Shown in pieces: positions 10,519 through 18,310 of a stretch of 64,000 bases of DNA. The DNA is taken from assembly GCF_900142175.1 (NCBI RefSeq), contig NZ_FQZX01000001.1, forward strand, positions 1,736,001 to 1,800,000, given 5' to 3'. A model generated the notes under the pieces. It saw only the letters and a program-made list of their open reading frames with translations, was not told where the DNA came from and did not search any database. A program made the translations under genes and the position numbers. This DNA is from Maribacter aquivivus (GTDB taxonomy: Bacteria > Bacteroidota > Bacteroidia > Flavobacteriales > Flavobacteriaceae). Each line of letters starts with the position of its first letter. Position 1 is the stretch's first letter.

Positions 10519-11433
10519 ATGTTGCAGTTACATATCAAAGATGAAGTTTCACAGTTAAAAGCAGTTGTATTAGGTATAGCTAAGAGTTCTGGACCTACAC
10601 CAACTATTGAAGAAGCTTATGATCCAAAATCGGTAGAACATATAAAGGCTGGTACATACCCAATTGAGGCAGATATGGTCGCTGAAATGGAAGGTTTTAG
10701 AAAAGTGTTCGAGAAATATGATGTTAAGGTCTTTAGACCAGAAGTTCTTGAAAACTGTAATCAAATATTTACTAGAGATATTGCTTTTGTTATTGAAGAC
10801 AAACTCATCAAAGCAAATATACTACCTGACAGAGAACAAGAAGTAGAAGCAATTTTACATGTTTTAGATAAGATTGATGATGATAATATTTTAACTCCTC
10901 CAGAAGACGTTCACGTTGAAGGCGGTGATGTTATGCCATGGAACGATTATATTTTTGTTGGCACCTATACTGCACCTGACTATTCATCTTATATAACGGC
11001 GAGAACAAATAAAGCTGCAGTAGCATATTTAACAAAGCAATTTCCAAGTAAAACAGTGAAGTCATTTGAATTAAGAAAGTCTAATACTGTTGCGCAAGAA
11101 AATGCATTGCATTTAGATTGCTGTTTTCAACCTTTAGGAAAAGGAAAAGCAATCTTACATAAAAATGGCTTTTTGGTAGAAGAGGAGTACCAATGGTTGG
11201 TAGATTTCTTTGGAAAAGAAAATGTCTTCGAAATAGATGCCAATGAAATGTACCATATGTATAGTAATGTGTTTTCTATTTCACCAGAGGTTGTAGTCTC
11301 TGAACGTAATTTTACCCGTCTTAATAATTGGCTGCGTGAACAAGGTTTTACAGTAGAAGAAATTGTGTATGCCGAAATTTCAAAGCAAGAAGGGCTTTTA
11401 CGCTGTAGTACTCTGCCTTTAATAAGAGCTTAA
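10519..11433 (+). CDS. DDAH/arginine deiminase-family guanidino hydrolase
   Basis: A 304-aa member of the amidinotransferase (pentein) fold, which hydrolyses or transfers guanidino groups such as those of arginine or methylated arginines. Active-site elements are visible: NQIFTRDIAFVI near the N-terminus, the VEGGDVMPWND substrate-binding block, His198 in LHLDC, and the nucleophile Cys296 in LLRCSTLPLIRA at the C-terminal end. The likely product is citrulline plus an amine or ammonia. Forty nt later comes ctlX, another pentein enzyme, so the two probably act in one arginine/citrulline pathway. Substrate specificity (dimethylarginine or arginine) cannot be settled from the sequence. Confidence 0.8.
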   Translation: MLQLHIKDEVSQLKAVVLGIAKSSGPTPTIEEAYDPKSVEHIKAGTYPIEADMVAEMEGFRKVFEKYDVKVFRPEVLENCNQIFTRDIAFVIEDKLIKANILPDREQEVEAILHVLDKIDDDNILTPPEDVHVEGGDVMPWNDYIFVGTYTAPDYSSYITARTNKAAVAYLTKQFPSKTVKSFELRKSNTVAQENALHLDCCFQPLGKGKAILHKNGFLVEEEYQWLVDFFGKENVFEIDANEMYHMYSNVFSISPEVVVSERNFTRLNNWLREQGFTVEEIVYAEISKQEGLLRCSTLPLIRA

Positions 11434-11473
11434 TTTTAAAGATTTACAAAAAATAAAATTAATTAGTACCCCT

Positions 11474-12403
11474 ATGCAAATAACAAATACCATACTCATG
11501 ATTCGTCCGGTGTCGTTTAGAATGAACGAGCAGACCGCTGTCAATAACTATTTTATGGAAGATATTGATTTGAAGAATTTAGAGATAAATCAGAAAGCTC
11601 AAGAAGAGTTTGATGCCTTTGTATCCGTATTAAAAAATAAAGGTGTTAATGTTATCGTTGTTCAAGACACTAAAGAACCAGACACTCCAGATAGTGTTTT
11701 TCCTAATAACTGGATCTCTTTTCATTCTAACGGAACTGTTGGTGTATATCCGATGTTTGCGGAAAATAGAAGAAATGAAAGAAGAGAAGATATTTTTGAG
11801 ATATTAGAACAAAGCGGTTTTAAGATTAATGATGTCGTAGATTACACCTCTGCTGAAGAAGAAGGGTTTTATCTTGAGGGTACGGGAAGTATTTTGTTAG
11901 ATAGGGTAAATAAAAAGGCATATTGCGCATTGTCTGAGCGTGCAGATGAAGATCTATTTATAGAATTCTGTGAAGATTTTGATTTCTTTCCGGTAATATT
12001 CACTGCAAATCAGTCAGTTGATGGTAAGCGATTACCTATTTATCATACCAATGTAATGATGGCTTTGGCTGAGGATTTCGTGGTTATTTGTTCAGCTACG
12101 ATTGATGATAAGAAAGAACGTAAGAATGTCTTAGATCATCTTAAAAACGACGGAAAAGAAATTATATCTATCACTGAGCAACAAATGCATCATTTTGCAG
12201 GAAATATGTTGCAAGTTTTAGGGTCTGATGATAAGAGATATATGGTAATGAGCTCTGCTGCGTACCACAGTTTATCGCCAGAGCAAATTACTCAGATAGA
12301 AAATCACTGTGCAATTTTACATAGTTCATTACAGACAATTGAAACTTGTGGTGGCGGTAGTGCAAGATGCATGATGGCAGAAGTTTTTCTTCCGAAGAGC
12401 TAA
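11474..12403 (+). CDS. ctlX: CtlX-type amidinotransferase-fold hydrolase (citrulline utilisation)
   Basis: A 309-aa pentein-fold protein with the features recalled for CtlX: N-terminal MIRPVSFRMNEQTAVNNYF, the block PDSVFPNNWISFHSNGTVGVYPM, EGTGSILLDR, the histidine region MHHFAGNMLQVLG and a C-terminal nucleophile Cys299 in GGGSARCMMAEVFLP. CtlX-family proteins are annotated as citrulline-utilisation hydrolases, which fits the adjacent DDAH/ADI-like enzyme that should make citrulline. The short gap and shared orientation suggest one transcript. The family is clear; its biochemical role in this organism is inferred. Confidence 0.8.
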   Translation: MQITNTILMIRPVSFRMNEQTAVNNYFMEDIDLKNLEINQKAQEEFDAFVSVLKNKGVNVIVVQDTKEPDTPDSVFPNNWISFHSNGTVGVYPMFAENRRNERREDIFEILEQSGFKINDVVDYTSAEEEGFYLEGTGSILLDRVNKKAYCALSERADEDLFIEFCEDFDFFPVIFTANQSVDGKRLPIYHTNVMMALAEDFVVICSATIDDKKERKNVLDHLKNDGKEIISITEQQMHHFAGNMLQVLGSDDKRYMVMSSAAYHSLSPEQITQIENHCAILHSSLQTIETCGGGSARCMMAEVFLPKS

Positions 12404-12522
12404 ACAGATTCAAGTTAGTTTCTAATTTAAAATTTTAATGAGTTAAGTAAGAGTAATGCTTTTATTATCTTCATAGCTATCGTATTTTAATATTTTAATA
12501 TTTTGACATTTTAATATAATAT

Positions 12523-13134
12523 ATGAAGCAGAAATCAGCATATACTTTTTTGATAGTAACAATTATAGGGGTGTTACTGGCATTTGCAGGATATCCTAGT
12601 ATATCAGACTATGAGATAGTTCAAGCTGACAAAGAAGGTGAAGTAACTTCTGATGATTCTTATAATAAGATGATGGATGTGCTTACCCATCAACGTTGTA
12701 TGAATTGTCACCCTAGTGATCACATACCAAAACAGGGGGATGCTAGTCATCCACATCATTTTGGAATGGCTAGGGGTGAAGATGATCATGGCTTTGAAGC
12801 AACGAGCTGTAATACCTGTCATCAATCAGAAAATAATTTAAATTCGGGTGTTCCCGGAGCTCCTCATTGGGCATTGGCTCCGGCTTCAATGGCTTGGGAA
12901 GGACTCACCCGAGAACAAATTGCAACACGTTTGCTTGATAAAAGAACGAATGGCAATCGAAGTCATCAAGAACTTATTGAGCATATGACTGAAGATGATT
13001 TGGTACTATGGGCTTGGGAACCAGGTGTAGATGCTGATGGTGAAACAAGAACAATACCACCAGTTTCAAAAGAAGAATTTAAAAAAGCGGTTGAAAATTG
13101 GTTTGCTGACGGAGCAATAATCCCTTCTAAATAA
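12523..13134 (+). CDS. Membrane-anchored dihaem c-type cytochrome
   Basis: A 203-aa protein with one N-terminal hydrophobic segment (about residues 8-24) that is a signal anchor, followed by a periplasmic domain. It has two haem c attachment sites, CMNCH (Cys59-His63) and CNTCH (Cys96-His100), in a His-rich region. It stands 9 nt before the 2Fe-2S subunit and the molybdenum subunit, so it is probably the electron acceptor that passes electrons from the Mo hydroxylase to the respiratory chain. This type is often annotated as an isoquinoline 1-oxidoreductase-associated subunit. The A/T-rich upstream region contains repeated ATTTTAAT units and no clear consensus promoter. Confidence 0.8.
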   Translation: MKQKSAYTFLIVTIIGVLLAFAGYPSISDYEIVQADKEGEVTSDDSYNKMMDVLTHQRCMNCHPSDHIPKQGDASHPHHFGMARGEDDHGFEATSCNTCHQSENNLNSGVPGAPHWALAPASMAWEGLTREQIATRLLDKRTNGNRSHQELIEHMTEDDLVLWAWEPGVDADGETRTIPPVSKEEFKKAVENWFADGAIIPSK

Positions 13135-13143
13135 TATAACCTT

Positions 13144-13635
13144 ATGGAAATTTTATTGACTATAAATGGTAATCTAAGAACTGTTAATGTAGCAGATGAG
13201 AATACCCCTTTGCTTTGGGTCGTTAGAGATACTTTAGATCTAAAAGGTACTAAGTTTGGATGTGGAAAAGCGGCTTGTGGAGCATGTACCTTACTTGTAG
13301 ATGATGACGCTGTGCGTTCTTGTTCTTATCCCGTTAAATTTGCTGAAGGAAAAAAAGTAACCACTATTGAAGGTTTAGGGGATCGAGAGAATCCCCATCC
13401 TGTTCAACAGGCATGGATAGAAGAGATTGTACCGCAATGTGGCTATTGTCAACCTGGTTTTATGATGGCAACGGCTGCCTTATTAATTAAAGTGCCTAAA
13501 CCAACTGATGAAGATATTGATAATAATATTATAAATGTATGTCGCTGCGGCACCTATTATCGAATGCGAAAAGCCATACATAAAGCTGCGACGTTACAAG
13601 CCGAGAAGGTAATTAATGAATCTAAAGAGGTGTAA
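13144..13635 (+). CDS. 2Fe-2S subunit of a molybdenum hydroxylase
   Basis: A 163-aa xanthine dehydrogenase/IorA-type iron-sulphur subunit that carries two 2Fe-2S clusters. The plant-ferredoxin-like N-terminal cluster motif is GCGKAACGACTLLV plus a later Cys. The all-helical C-terminal cluster uses CGYCQPGFMMA and NVCRCGTYYRMRKAI. It relays electrons from the molybdopterin site to the cytochrome. It lies between the cytochrome and the large subunit with gaps of 9 and 3 nt, so the three genes form one operon and probably one periplasm-facing complex. Confidence 0.92.
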   Translation: MEILLTINGNLRTVNVADENTPLLWVVRDTLDLKGTKFGCGKAACGACTLLVDDDAVRSCSYPVKFAEGKKVTTIEGLGDRENPHPVQQAWIEEIVPQCGYCQPGFMMATAALLIKVPKPTDEDIDNNIINVCRCGTYYRMRKAIHKAATLQAEKVINESKEV

Positions 13636-13638
13636 TCG

Positions 13639-15813
13639 ATGGCTGATAAAGAAAAAGATTCAAAGAAAGTGTCTAGAAGAAAGTTTTTAGTCAAAGGCGG
13701 ATTAGGAACTATAGGTGTTGTTGCCATTGGAGCCTACTTATTTAGAAGTCCTATTCGGCGTCAAATTTTAGGTGTGGTTAATTCACTTGAAGCGCCTTAT
13801 TTAGATAATATAGACCAACCTATGATTTGGTTTGAGGTCACTTCTGATAATAATATTTTGTTACATTCTCCCAAAATGGAAATGGGGCAGGGTACATTTA
13901 CTGGTATTGCCCAAATGGCTGCTGAAGAATTGTCGGTATCTATGAATCAGATTCGGGTAGTACATGCTGCTTCTTCAACTGGTAATGTAGATAGTTTTGC
14001 TACTGGAGGCAGTACTTCTATTTCTGGACTATGGAAACCGTTAAGAGAGCTTTCTGCTATGCTTAGGGTGATGCTTTTAAAAGAAGCTGCTTTTAAGATG
14101 AATGTAGGTGTAGATCAGCTTGCTGTCGTAGATGGCGTTATATCCGGCAACGGAAAAACATTGACTTATGCTCAAGCGGCAGAAGGAGTTGAGAATTGGG
14201 AAGTGCCAGATGTTCCTGTATTGAAAGATGCTAAAGATTATAAATATATAGGTAAACCAATTGCTAGAGTTGATTTGGATGCGAAAGTATATGGAGATCC
14301 AATATTTGGGATGGATGCTGAAATGCCAGATATGCTTTATGGTGCTGTGGTAAGACCTTCAAAAATAGGGTCAACTTTTGTCAGTGCAGATACAAAAGCA
14401 GCAGAGAGTATGCCTGGTGTGGTTAAAATTGTGGTAGAAGAAGATTTTGTAGGTGTGGTGGCAAAATCTATGATTGAAGCTGAAAATTCTAAAGATGCTA
14501 TCAATGTAACTTGGGATAGTTATGATAACCTAAATACCGATGCAATCGTAAAAATGATGACTGTCGGTAACGGAAAGTCTTCGGTGATACAGCAGAACGG
14601 AGATTCTTTTGATGATCAAGATGAAGTAGTTACTTTAGAATTTAGAAGTCCTATAGGGGCGCATGCTCAAATTGAACCAAATGGTGTTGTTGCTTATGTT
14701 GATGGTGATAGTGCTACTATAAAAATATCGACTCAAGTTGTAGGTCTTACTAGAAAAGAGGTTGCCAAGCGTTTAGATTTAGATGTAGAAAAAGTCAATG
14801 TCATTCCCACTTATTTAGGTGGTGGTTTTGGTAGAAGATTACATACACCACATGCTGTTCAGGCTGCTATTATGTCTAAAGCTGTCGGTAAACCTGTGAA
14901 GTATTTCTTTAGTAGAAAAGAAGAATTTCAACATGATATGTTTAGACCGCCTACACATCATGTTATTAAAGGAAAATTAAATACGGAAGGTTATTTAGAT
15001 GGACTAGAACATCAATTCGTGAGTGGCGATGTTGCTACCGATTCTGCTCTAATACCTAATGCGCTTACCAACTTTTTGGGTGCAGATGTTGGTGCTATTC
15101 GTGGCGGATTCATTCAATACACTGCTATACCGAATTTTAAAGCGGAGTGCTGGCATGTAGCGTTGCCTTTTGCTACTAGCTGGTGGCGTAGTCTAGGATT
15201 GTTAGCCAATACTTTTGCTATGGAAAGTTTTATAGATGAAATGGCGCTAAAAGCGAACAAGAATGCAGTCGATTTTAGATTGCATCAAATAGCAGATGAA
15301 CCAATTGACATTCGTCTAAAAAATGTAATCAAAGTCGCTGCGGAAAAAGCTAATTATAGTGAAGAAGTAAAAGATGGTCGTGCTATGGGTTTTGCAGCAT
15401 CAATAGATGCAAATACACCATGCGCGCAGGTAGCAGAGGTTTCTATTGTTGATAATGAGATTGTAGTGCATAAAGTAACGGTTGCCATGGATCCAGGTTT
15501 AGCGGTTAATCCTGATCAGATTAGGGCTCAATGCGAAGGTTGTGTAATTATGGGGATGAGTGCCGTACTTTATGAGCAAATGTTTGTGGTAGACGGCGAA
15601 TTAACTCCAACAATATACGGACCATATCAAATGGCTTTAATGAAGAATGCACCAAAAGAAATTGATGTGGTTTTGCTACAGGGTAAAGATACTCCAGGTG
15701 CAGTAGGGGAGCCGCCTCTAGGACCAATTGGTGCCGCTATTGCCAATGCTGTTAGACGCTTAACAGGAGAACGCTTAACTGAGTTGCCTTTAAAGCTTTC
15801 GAAGAAGGCTTAA
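13639..15813 (+). CDS. Molybdopterin-binding large subunit of an IorB-type oxidoreductase
   Basis: A 724-aa xanthine oxidase-family catalytic subunit, similar to the beta subunit of isoquinoline 1-oxidoreductase and related aldehyde oxidoreductases. The N-terminus carries a twin-arginine signal (SRRKFLVKGG, residues 12-21), so it is probably exported folded. Cofactor-region motifs include EMGQGTFTGIAQMAAEEL, YLGGGFGRRLHTPHAVQAA and RSPIGAHAQIEPNGVVAYV. The probable catalytic Glu691 lies in GAVGEPPLGPIGAAI. Substrates could be aldehydes or N-heterocycles; the sequence does not decide. No Mo-cofactor maturation (XdhC-like) gene is in the window. Confidence 0.9.
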   Translation: MADKEKDSKKVSRRKFLVKGGLGTIGVVAIGAYLFRSPIRRQILGVVNSLEAPYLDNIDQPMIWFEVTSDNNILLHSPKMEMGQGTFTGIAQMAAEELSVSMNQIRVVHAASSTGNVDSFATGGSTSISGLWKPLRELSAMLRVMLLKEAAFKMNVGVDQLAVVDGVISGNGKTLTYAQAAEGVENWEVPDVPVLKDAKDYKYIGKPIARVDLDAKVYGDPIFGMDAEMPDMLYGAVVRPSKIGSTFVSADTKAAESMPGVVKIVVEEDFVGVVAKSMIEAENSKDAINVTWDSYDNLNTDAIVKMMTVGNGKSSVIQQNGDSFDDQDEVVTLEFRSPIGAHAQIEPNGVVAYVDGDSATIKISTQVVGLTRKEVAKRLDLDVEKVNVIPTYLGGGFGRRLHTPHAVQAAIMSKAVGKPVKYFFSRKEEFQHDMFRPPTHHVIKGKLNTEGYLDGLEHQFVSGDVATDSALIPNALTNFLGADVGAIRGGFIQYTAIPNFKAECWHVALPFATSWWRSLGLLANTFAMESFIDEMALKANKNAVDFRLHQIADEPIDIRLKNVIKVAAEKANYSEEVKDGRAMGFAASIDANTPCAQVAEVSIVDNEIVVHKVTVAMDPGLAVNPDQIRAQCEGCVIMGMSAVLYEQMFVVDGELTPTIYGPYQMALMKNAPKEIDVVLLQGKDTPGAVGEPPLGPIGAAIANAVRRLTGERLTELPLKLSKKA

Positions 15814-15826
15814 TAGAACAATTTAA

Positions 15827-17266
15827 TTATTGATTAGCATTTTTCTGATTAGCGATATTTTTAATCATGCCACCAAAAATGAAATAGTGTAACGGTACTA
15901 TGCTGTACCAATATAATCTACCTCTTAAACCACGTGGTCTAAAGGTTGCAGTTTGATGTAGCACATTGTCTTCATCAATTTTAAACTCTAACCAAGCTTC
16001 GCCTGGTAGTTTCATTTCGGCAAATAGCAGTAGTCTCTTTGCCTTTTTATCGGCTAATAATACCCGCCAAAAATCTAGTGAATCACCAGCAAATATTTTA
16101 TGAGCATGCGTTCTGCCACGTCTTAAGCCAACACCGCCAGAAAGCTTGTCCAAAAATCCACGAATTTTCCATAGCCAATTGCCATAATACCATCCAGTTT
16201 CACCGCCAATGCTCCAAATACGTTCTAAAACTTCCTCAGGATTTGAAATTTTTACTTGTTTATAATCCTTAAGTACTCCAAATTTGGGGACTTGTATATG
16301 CTTTTCAAGATTATCTACAAATCGTCCGCTAATCATACTATCCTTCCAACTACTTATTACTAAGTTTTGTTCGATTTTTTTAAAGGCTAAATCAATTGCT
16401 TCTTTGTAGGTGTGTGGAGTAATGCCAAGAATATCTTGTAATCGTGTGTCTTTTGCCACTACTTCAATCTTCATACTATCTACCAGATTCAAAGCTAGTT
16501 TGTATGAGGTTGAGGTTACAAAATATAACCAGTAAGAAGATAGTTTAGGGGTCATAACTGGTACGGTCCATATCCAGTTTTTAAATCCTCTAACTTCTGC
16601 ATATCTATGTAGCATTTCTTTATAGGTCATTACATTGGGTCCGGCAATGTCGAAAGAGTCGTTATACGTTTTTTCATTTCCTAATACACCTGTTAGAAAT
16701 GCAATGACATCACGTATGGCAATAGGTTGCGTTTTTGTTAATACCCATTTCGGCGTAATCATCACAGGTAATTTTTCGCACAAATCACGAATAATTTCAA
16801 AAGAAGAACTTCCAGATCCTACAATGATACCAGCTCTTAGTACCGTTAATTTGAAATTACCTCGATATAAAATATCTTCTACATTTTTTCTAGATTGTAG
16901 GTGTTTGGAAAGGTTGTTGTCATTCACAATTCCGCTCAAATAAATTACTTGTTTAATTTGAGTTTCAGCAACATACTTGTTGAAGTTTTCAGCAGTTTTA
17001 GCCTCCATTTCATCAAAGTCTTGTGTTGACGAACTCATAGAGTGAATTAGAAAATAGGCAGCATCAATGTCTTTTGGTACTGCATTTTCTTTAGGTTCTT
17101 CTAGAAAGTCAATTTCAATGACATCTATTTGTTGCCTAGTCTCTTTATCTACAGAAAGTCTGGTTTCATCTCTTACAGCACAGACAATCTCATGCCCCAT
17201 TTCTAAAAGCTGCGGTAGTATGCGCATACCTATATAACCATTGGCTCCTGTAAGTAGTATTTTCAT
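15827..17266 (-). CDS. NAD(P)-binding SDR-like protein with C-terminal DUF2867 domain
   Basis: A 479-aa protein. The N-terminal Rossmann domain begins with the dinucleotide motif GANGYIGMRILPQLLEMGH and contains YFLIHSMSS and VLRAGIIVGSGSSSFEIIRD, as in atypical SDR or NmrA-like proteins. The last ~150 residues match the DUF2867 type: GGETGWYYGNWLWKIRGFLD, GLRRGRTHAHKIFAGDSLDFW and a basic FRPRGLRGRLYWY end. The reaction is unknown. It overlaps the upstream DUF1648 gene by one base (TAATG), so it is translationally coupled in a three-gene minus-strand operon. It converges with the Mo-hydroxylase operon. Confidence 0.85.
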   Translation of the reverse strand: MKILLTGANGYIGMRILPQLLEMGHEIVCAVRDETRLSVDKETRQQIDVIEIDFLEEPKENAVPKDIDAAYFLIHSMSSSTQDFDEMEAKTAENFNKYVAETQIKQVIYLSGIVNDNNLSKHLQSRKNVEDILYRGNFKLTVLRAGIIVGSGSSSFEIIRDLCEKLPVMITPKWVLTKTQPIAIRDVIAFLTGVLGNEKTYNDSFDIAGPNVMTYKEMLHRYAEVRGFKNWIWTVPVMTPKLSSYWLYFVTSTSYKLALNLVDSMKIEVVAKDTRLQDILGITPHTYKEAIDLAFKKIEQNLVISSWKDSMISGRFVDNLEKHIQVPKFGVLKDYKQVKISNPEEVLERIWSIGGETGWYYGNWLWKIRGFLDKLSGGVGLRRGRTHAHKIFAGDSLDFWRVLLADKKAKRLLLFAEMKLPGEAWLEFKIDEDNVLHQTATFRPRGLRGRLYWYSIVPLHYFIFGGMIKNIANQKNANQ

Positions 17267-17772
17267 TATTTAGGTATTTCGTACATTTTAAAAATGTAAT
17301 AAAGTGGCGCAATGGTTACAAATGCAACAATGAGTGCGGTGATGATGGTGAAGTTAAAACCCAAGTTTACTTCGAAAGCTTGTGTAATAATTTCTATTAG
17401 TATAGGTGTTAGCATTATTGATATGGCTAGGCTTAAATAAACCAACATCTGTAAAGACATTTTATAAAGTTTAGGAGCATTTCTTTCGGATACATTGACA
17501 GGATAATTCATGTTACTAGGTTTTACCTTTTTTATTACAAGGTTTAGCAAGAAATAAATTATCAAAGTCAACACAGGAAATGTCCAAATAGAATCTTTAG
17601 AACCATAACCATTAATTTCTCCTTTAAAATTAAAATGACTGGGAATTTTATTTGGTAAATCAATGTAAAAAATTGCAACAAGTATAAAATTTAGAAAGAC
17701 GATAAACCACCCTAGCCGTAAGAGGTTAAGTTGATTTTTAGTTGGTTTTATATCTGCTTTAGGTAAATTCAT
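17266..17772 (-). CDS. DUF1648 membrane protein
   Basis: A 168-aa integral membrane protein with four predicted helices. The DUF1648 signature is the first loop IPSHFNFKGEINGYGSKDSIW, which follows TM1 and precedes TM2. The remaining segments lie at about residues 105-130 and 140-160. The family is often found with SdpI-like immunity or sensor proteins but its function here is unknown. It overlaps the preceding 141-aa gene by 4 nt (ATGA) and the SDR gene by 1 nt, which indicates coupled translation. Confidence 0.8.
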   Translation of the reverse strand: MNLPKADIKPTKNQLNLLRLGWFIVFLNFILVAIFYIDLPNKIPSHFNFKGEINGYGSKDSIWTFPVLTLIIYFLLNLVIKKVKPSNMNYPVNVSERNAPKLYKMSLQMLVYLSLAISIMLTPILIEIITQAFEVNLGFNFTIITALIVAFVTIAPLYYIFKMYEIPK

Positions 17773-18194
17773 AAATCTTCAATAGAGGTTGGTGCGTTAT
17801 CAGCTTTGTAGGCTAGTATTTTCTTAAAGAATTTCTGAACAGCTTTGGTGTCAGATTCCACTTTTATAAAATGGTTGTCGCGGTATATGGAATATACTGA
17901 TGCTTCGCCCTTATACATTGATAGTTTGTAATAGGGTATTACCAATACATATGATTCTAAAAGCGATCTAAAACCAACAATAATACCTTTGGGTCTCATT
18001 TCAATATTACAGACATCTCTATTATTGTCCAGAATTAGTAGATTTCGTATCTCAACACTTGTATTTGTAATAATGAGTTTAGGGGAGCCAATACCACCCA
18101 TTGCCCAACGTTCTTTCAATGTAAAAGGCTTGCCTACCTGATCGTCGATTTTTCTGGTAATCTCTTTATTCTTGTAAGAAACGTTCGTGAGCAT
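17769..18194 (-). CDS. Hypothetical protein, possibly PH-like beta fold
   Basis: A 141-aa soluble protein that I do not recognise. It is rich in alternating hydrophobic strands (SPKLIITNTSVEIRNLLIL, GIIVGFRSLLESYVLVIPYY, ASVYSIYRDNHFIKVES) and ends in a helix (TKAVQKFFKKILAYK), a pattern like a PH/bPH domain. There is no signal peptide or membrane segment. It is the first gene of the minus-strand operon with DUF1648 and SDR-DUF2867 genes and overlaps the next gene by 4 nt. It is divergent from argS across a 113-nt gap. Confidence 0.65.
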   Translation of the reverse strand: MLTNVSYKNKEITRKIDDQVGKPFTLKERWAMGGIGSPKLIITNTSVEIRNLLILDNNRDVCNIEMRPKGIIVGFRSLLESYVLVIPYYKLSMYKGEASVYSIYRDNHFIKVESDTKAVQKFFKKILAYKADNAPTSIEDL

Positions 18195-18281
18195 GCGTAT
18201 TTAATTGCATTGTTTTTATTAAAGTTAAACAAATGGTGAATGAATGCCGAATCTGTTTACCTTAAAAGCCTAAAAAATGAT

Positions 18282-18289
18282 TAGTTTTG
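18282..18289 (+). promoter_or_regulatory. Predicted -7 element of argS
   Basis: TAGTTTTG matches TAnnTTTG and lies 18 nt before the TTG and 21 nt before the GTG start candidates of argS. No clear -33 TTG is seen at normal spacing. Confidence 0.5.
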
Positions 18290-18310
18290 CAGCCTTAATT
18301 AAACGTTTTG

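Noticed and set aside
12481-12522. Repeated ATTTTAAT units upstream of the cytochrome gene
   Set aside because: They are low-complexity A/T DNA rather than a defined repeat element; a promoter may be hidden there but no consensus box could be fixed.
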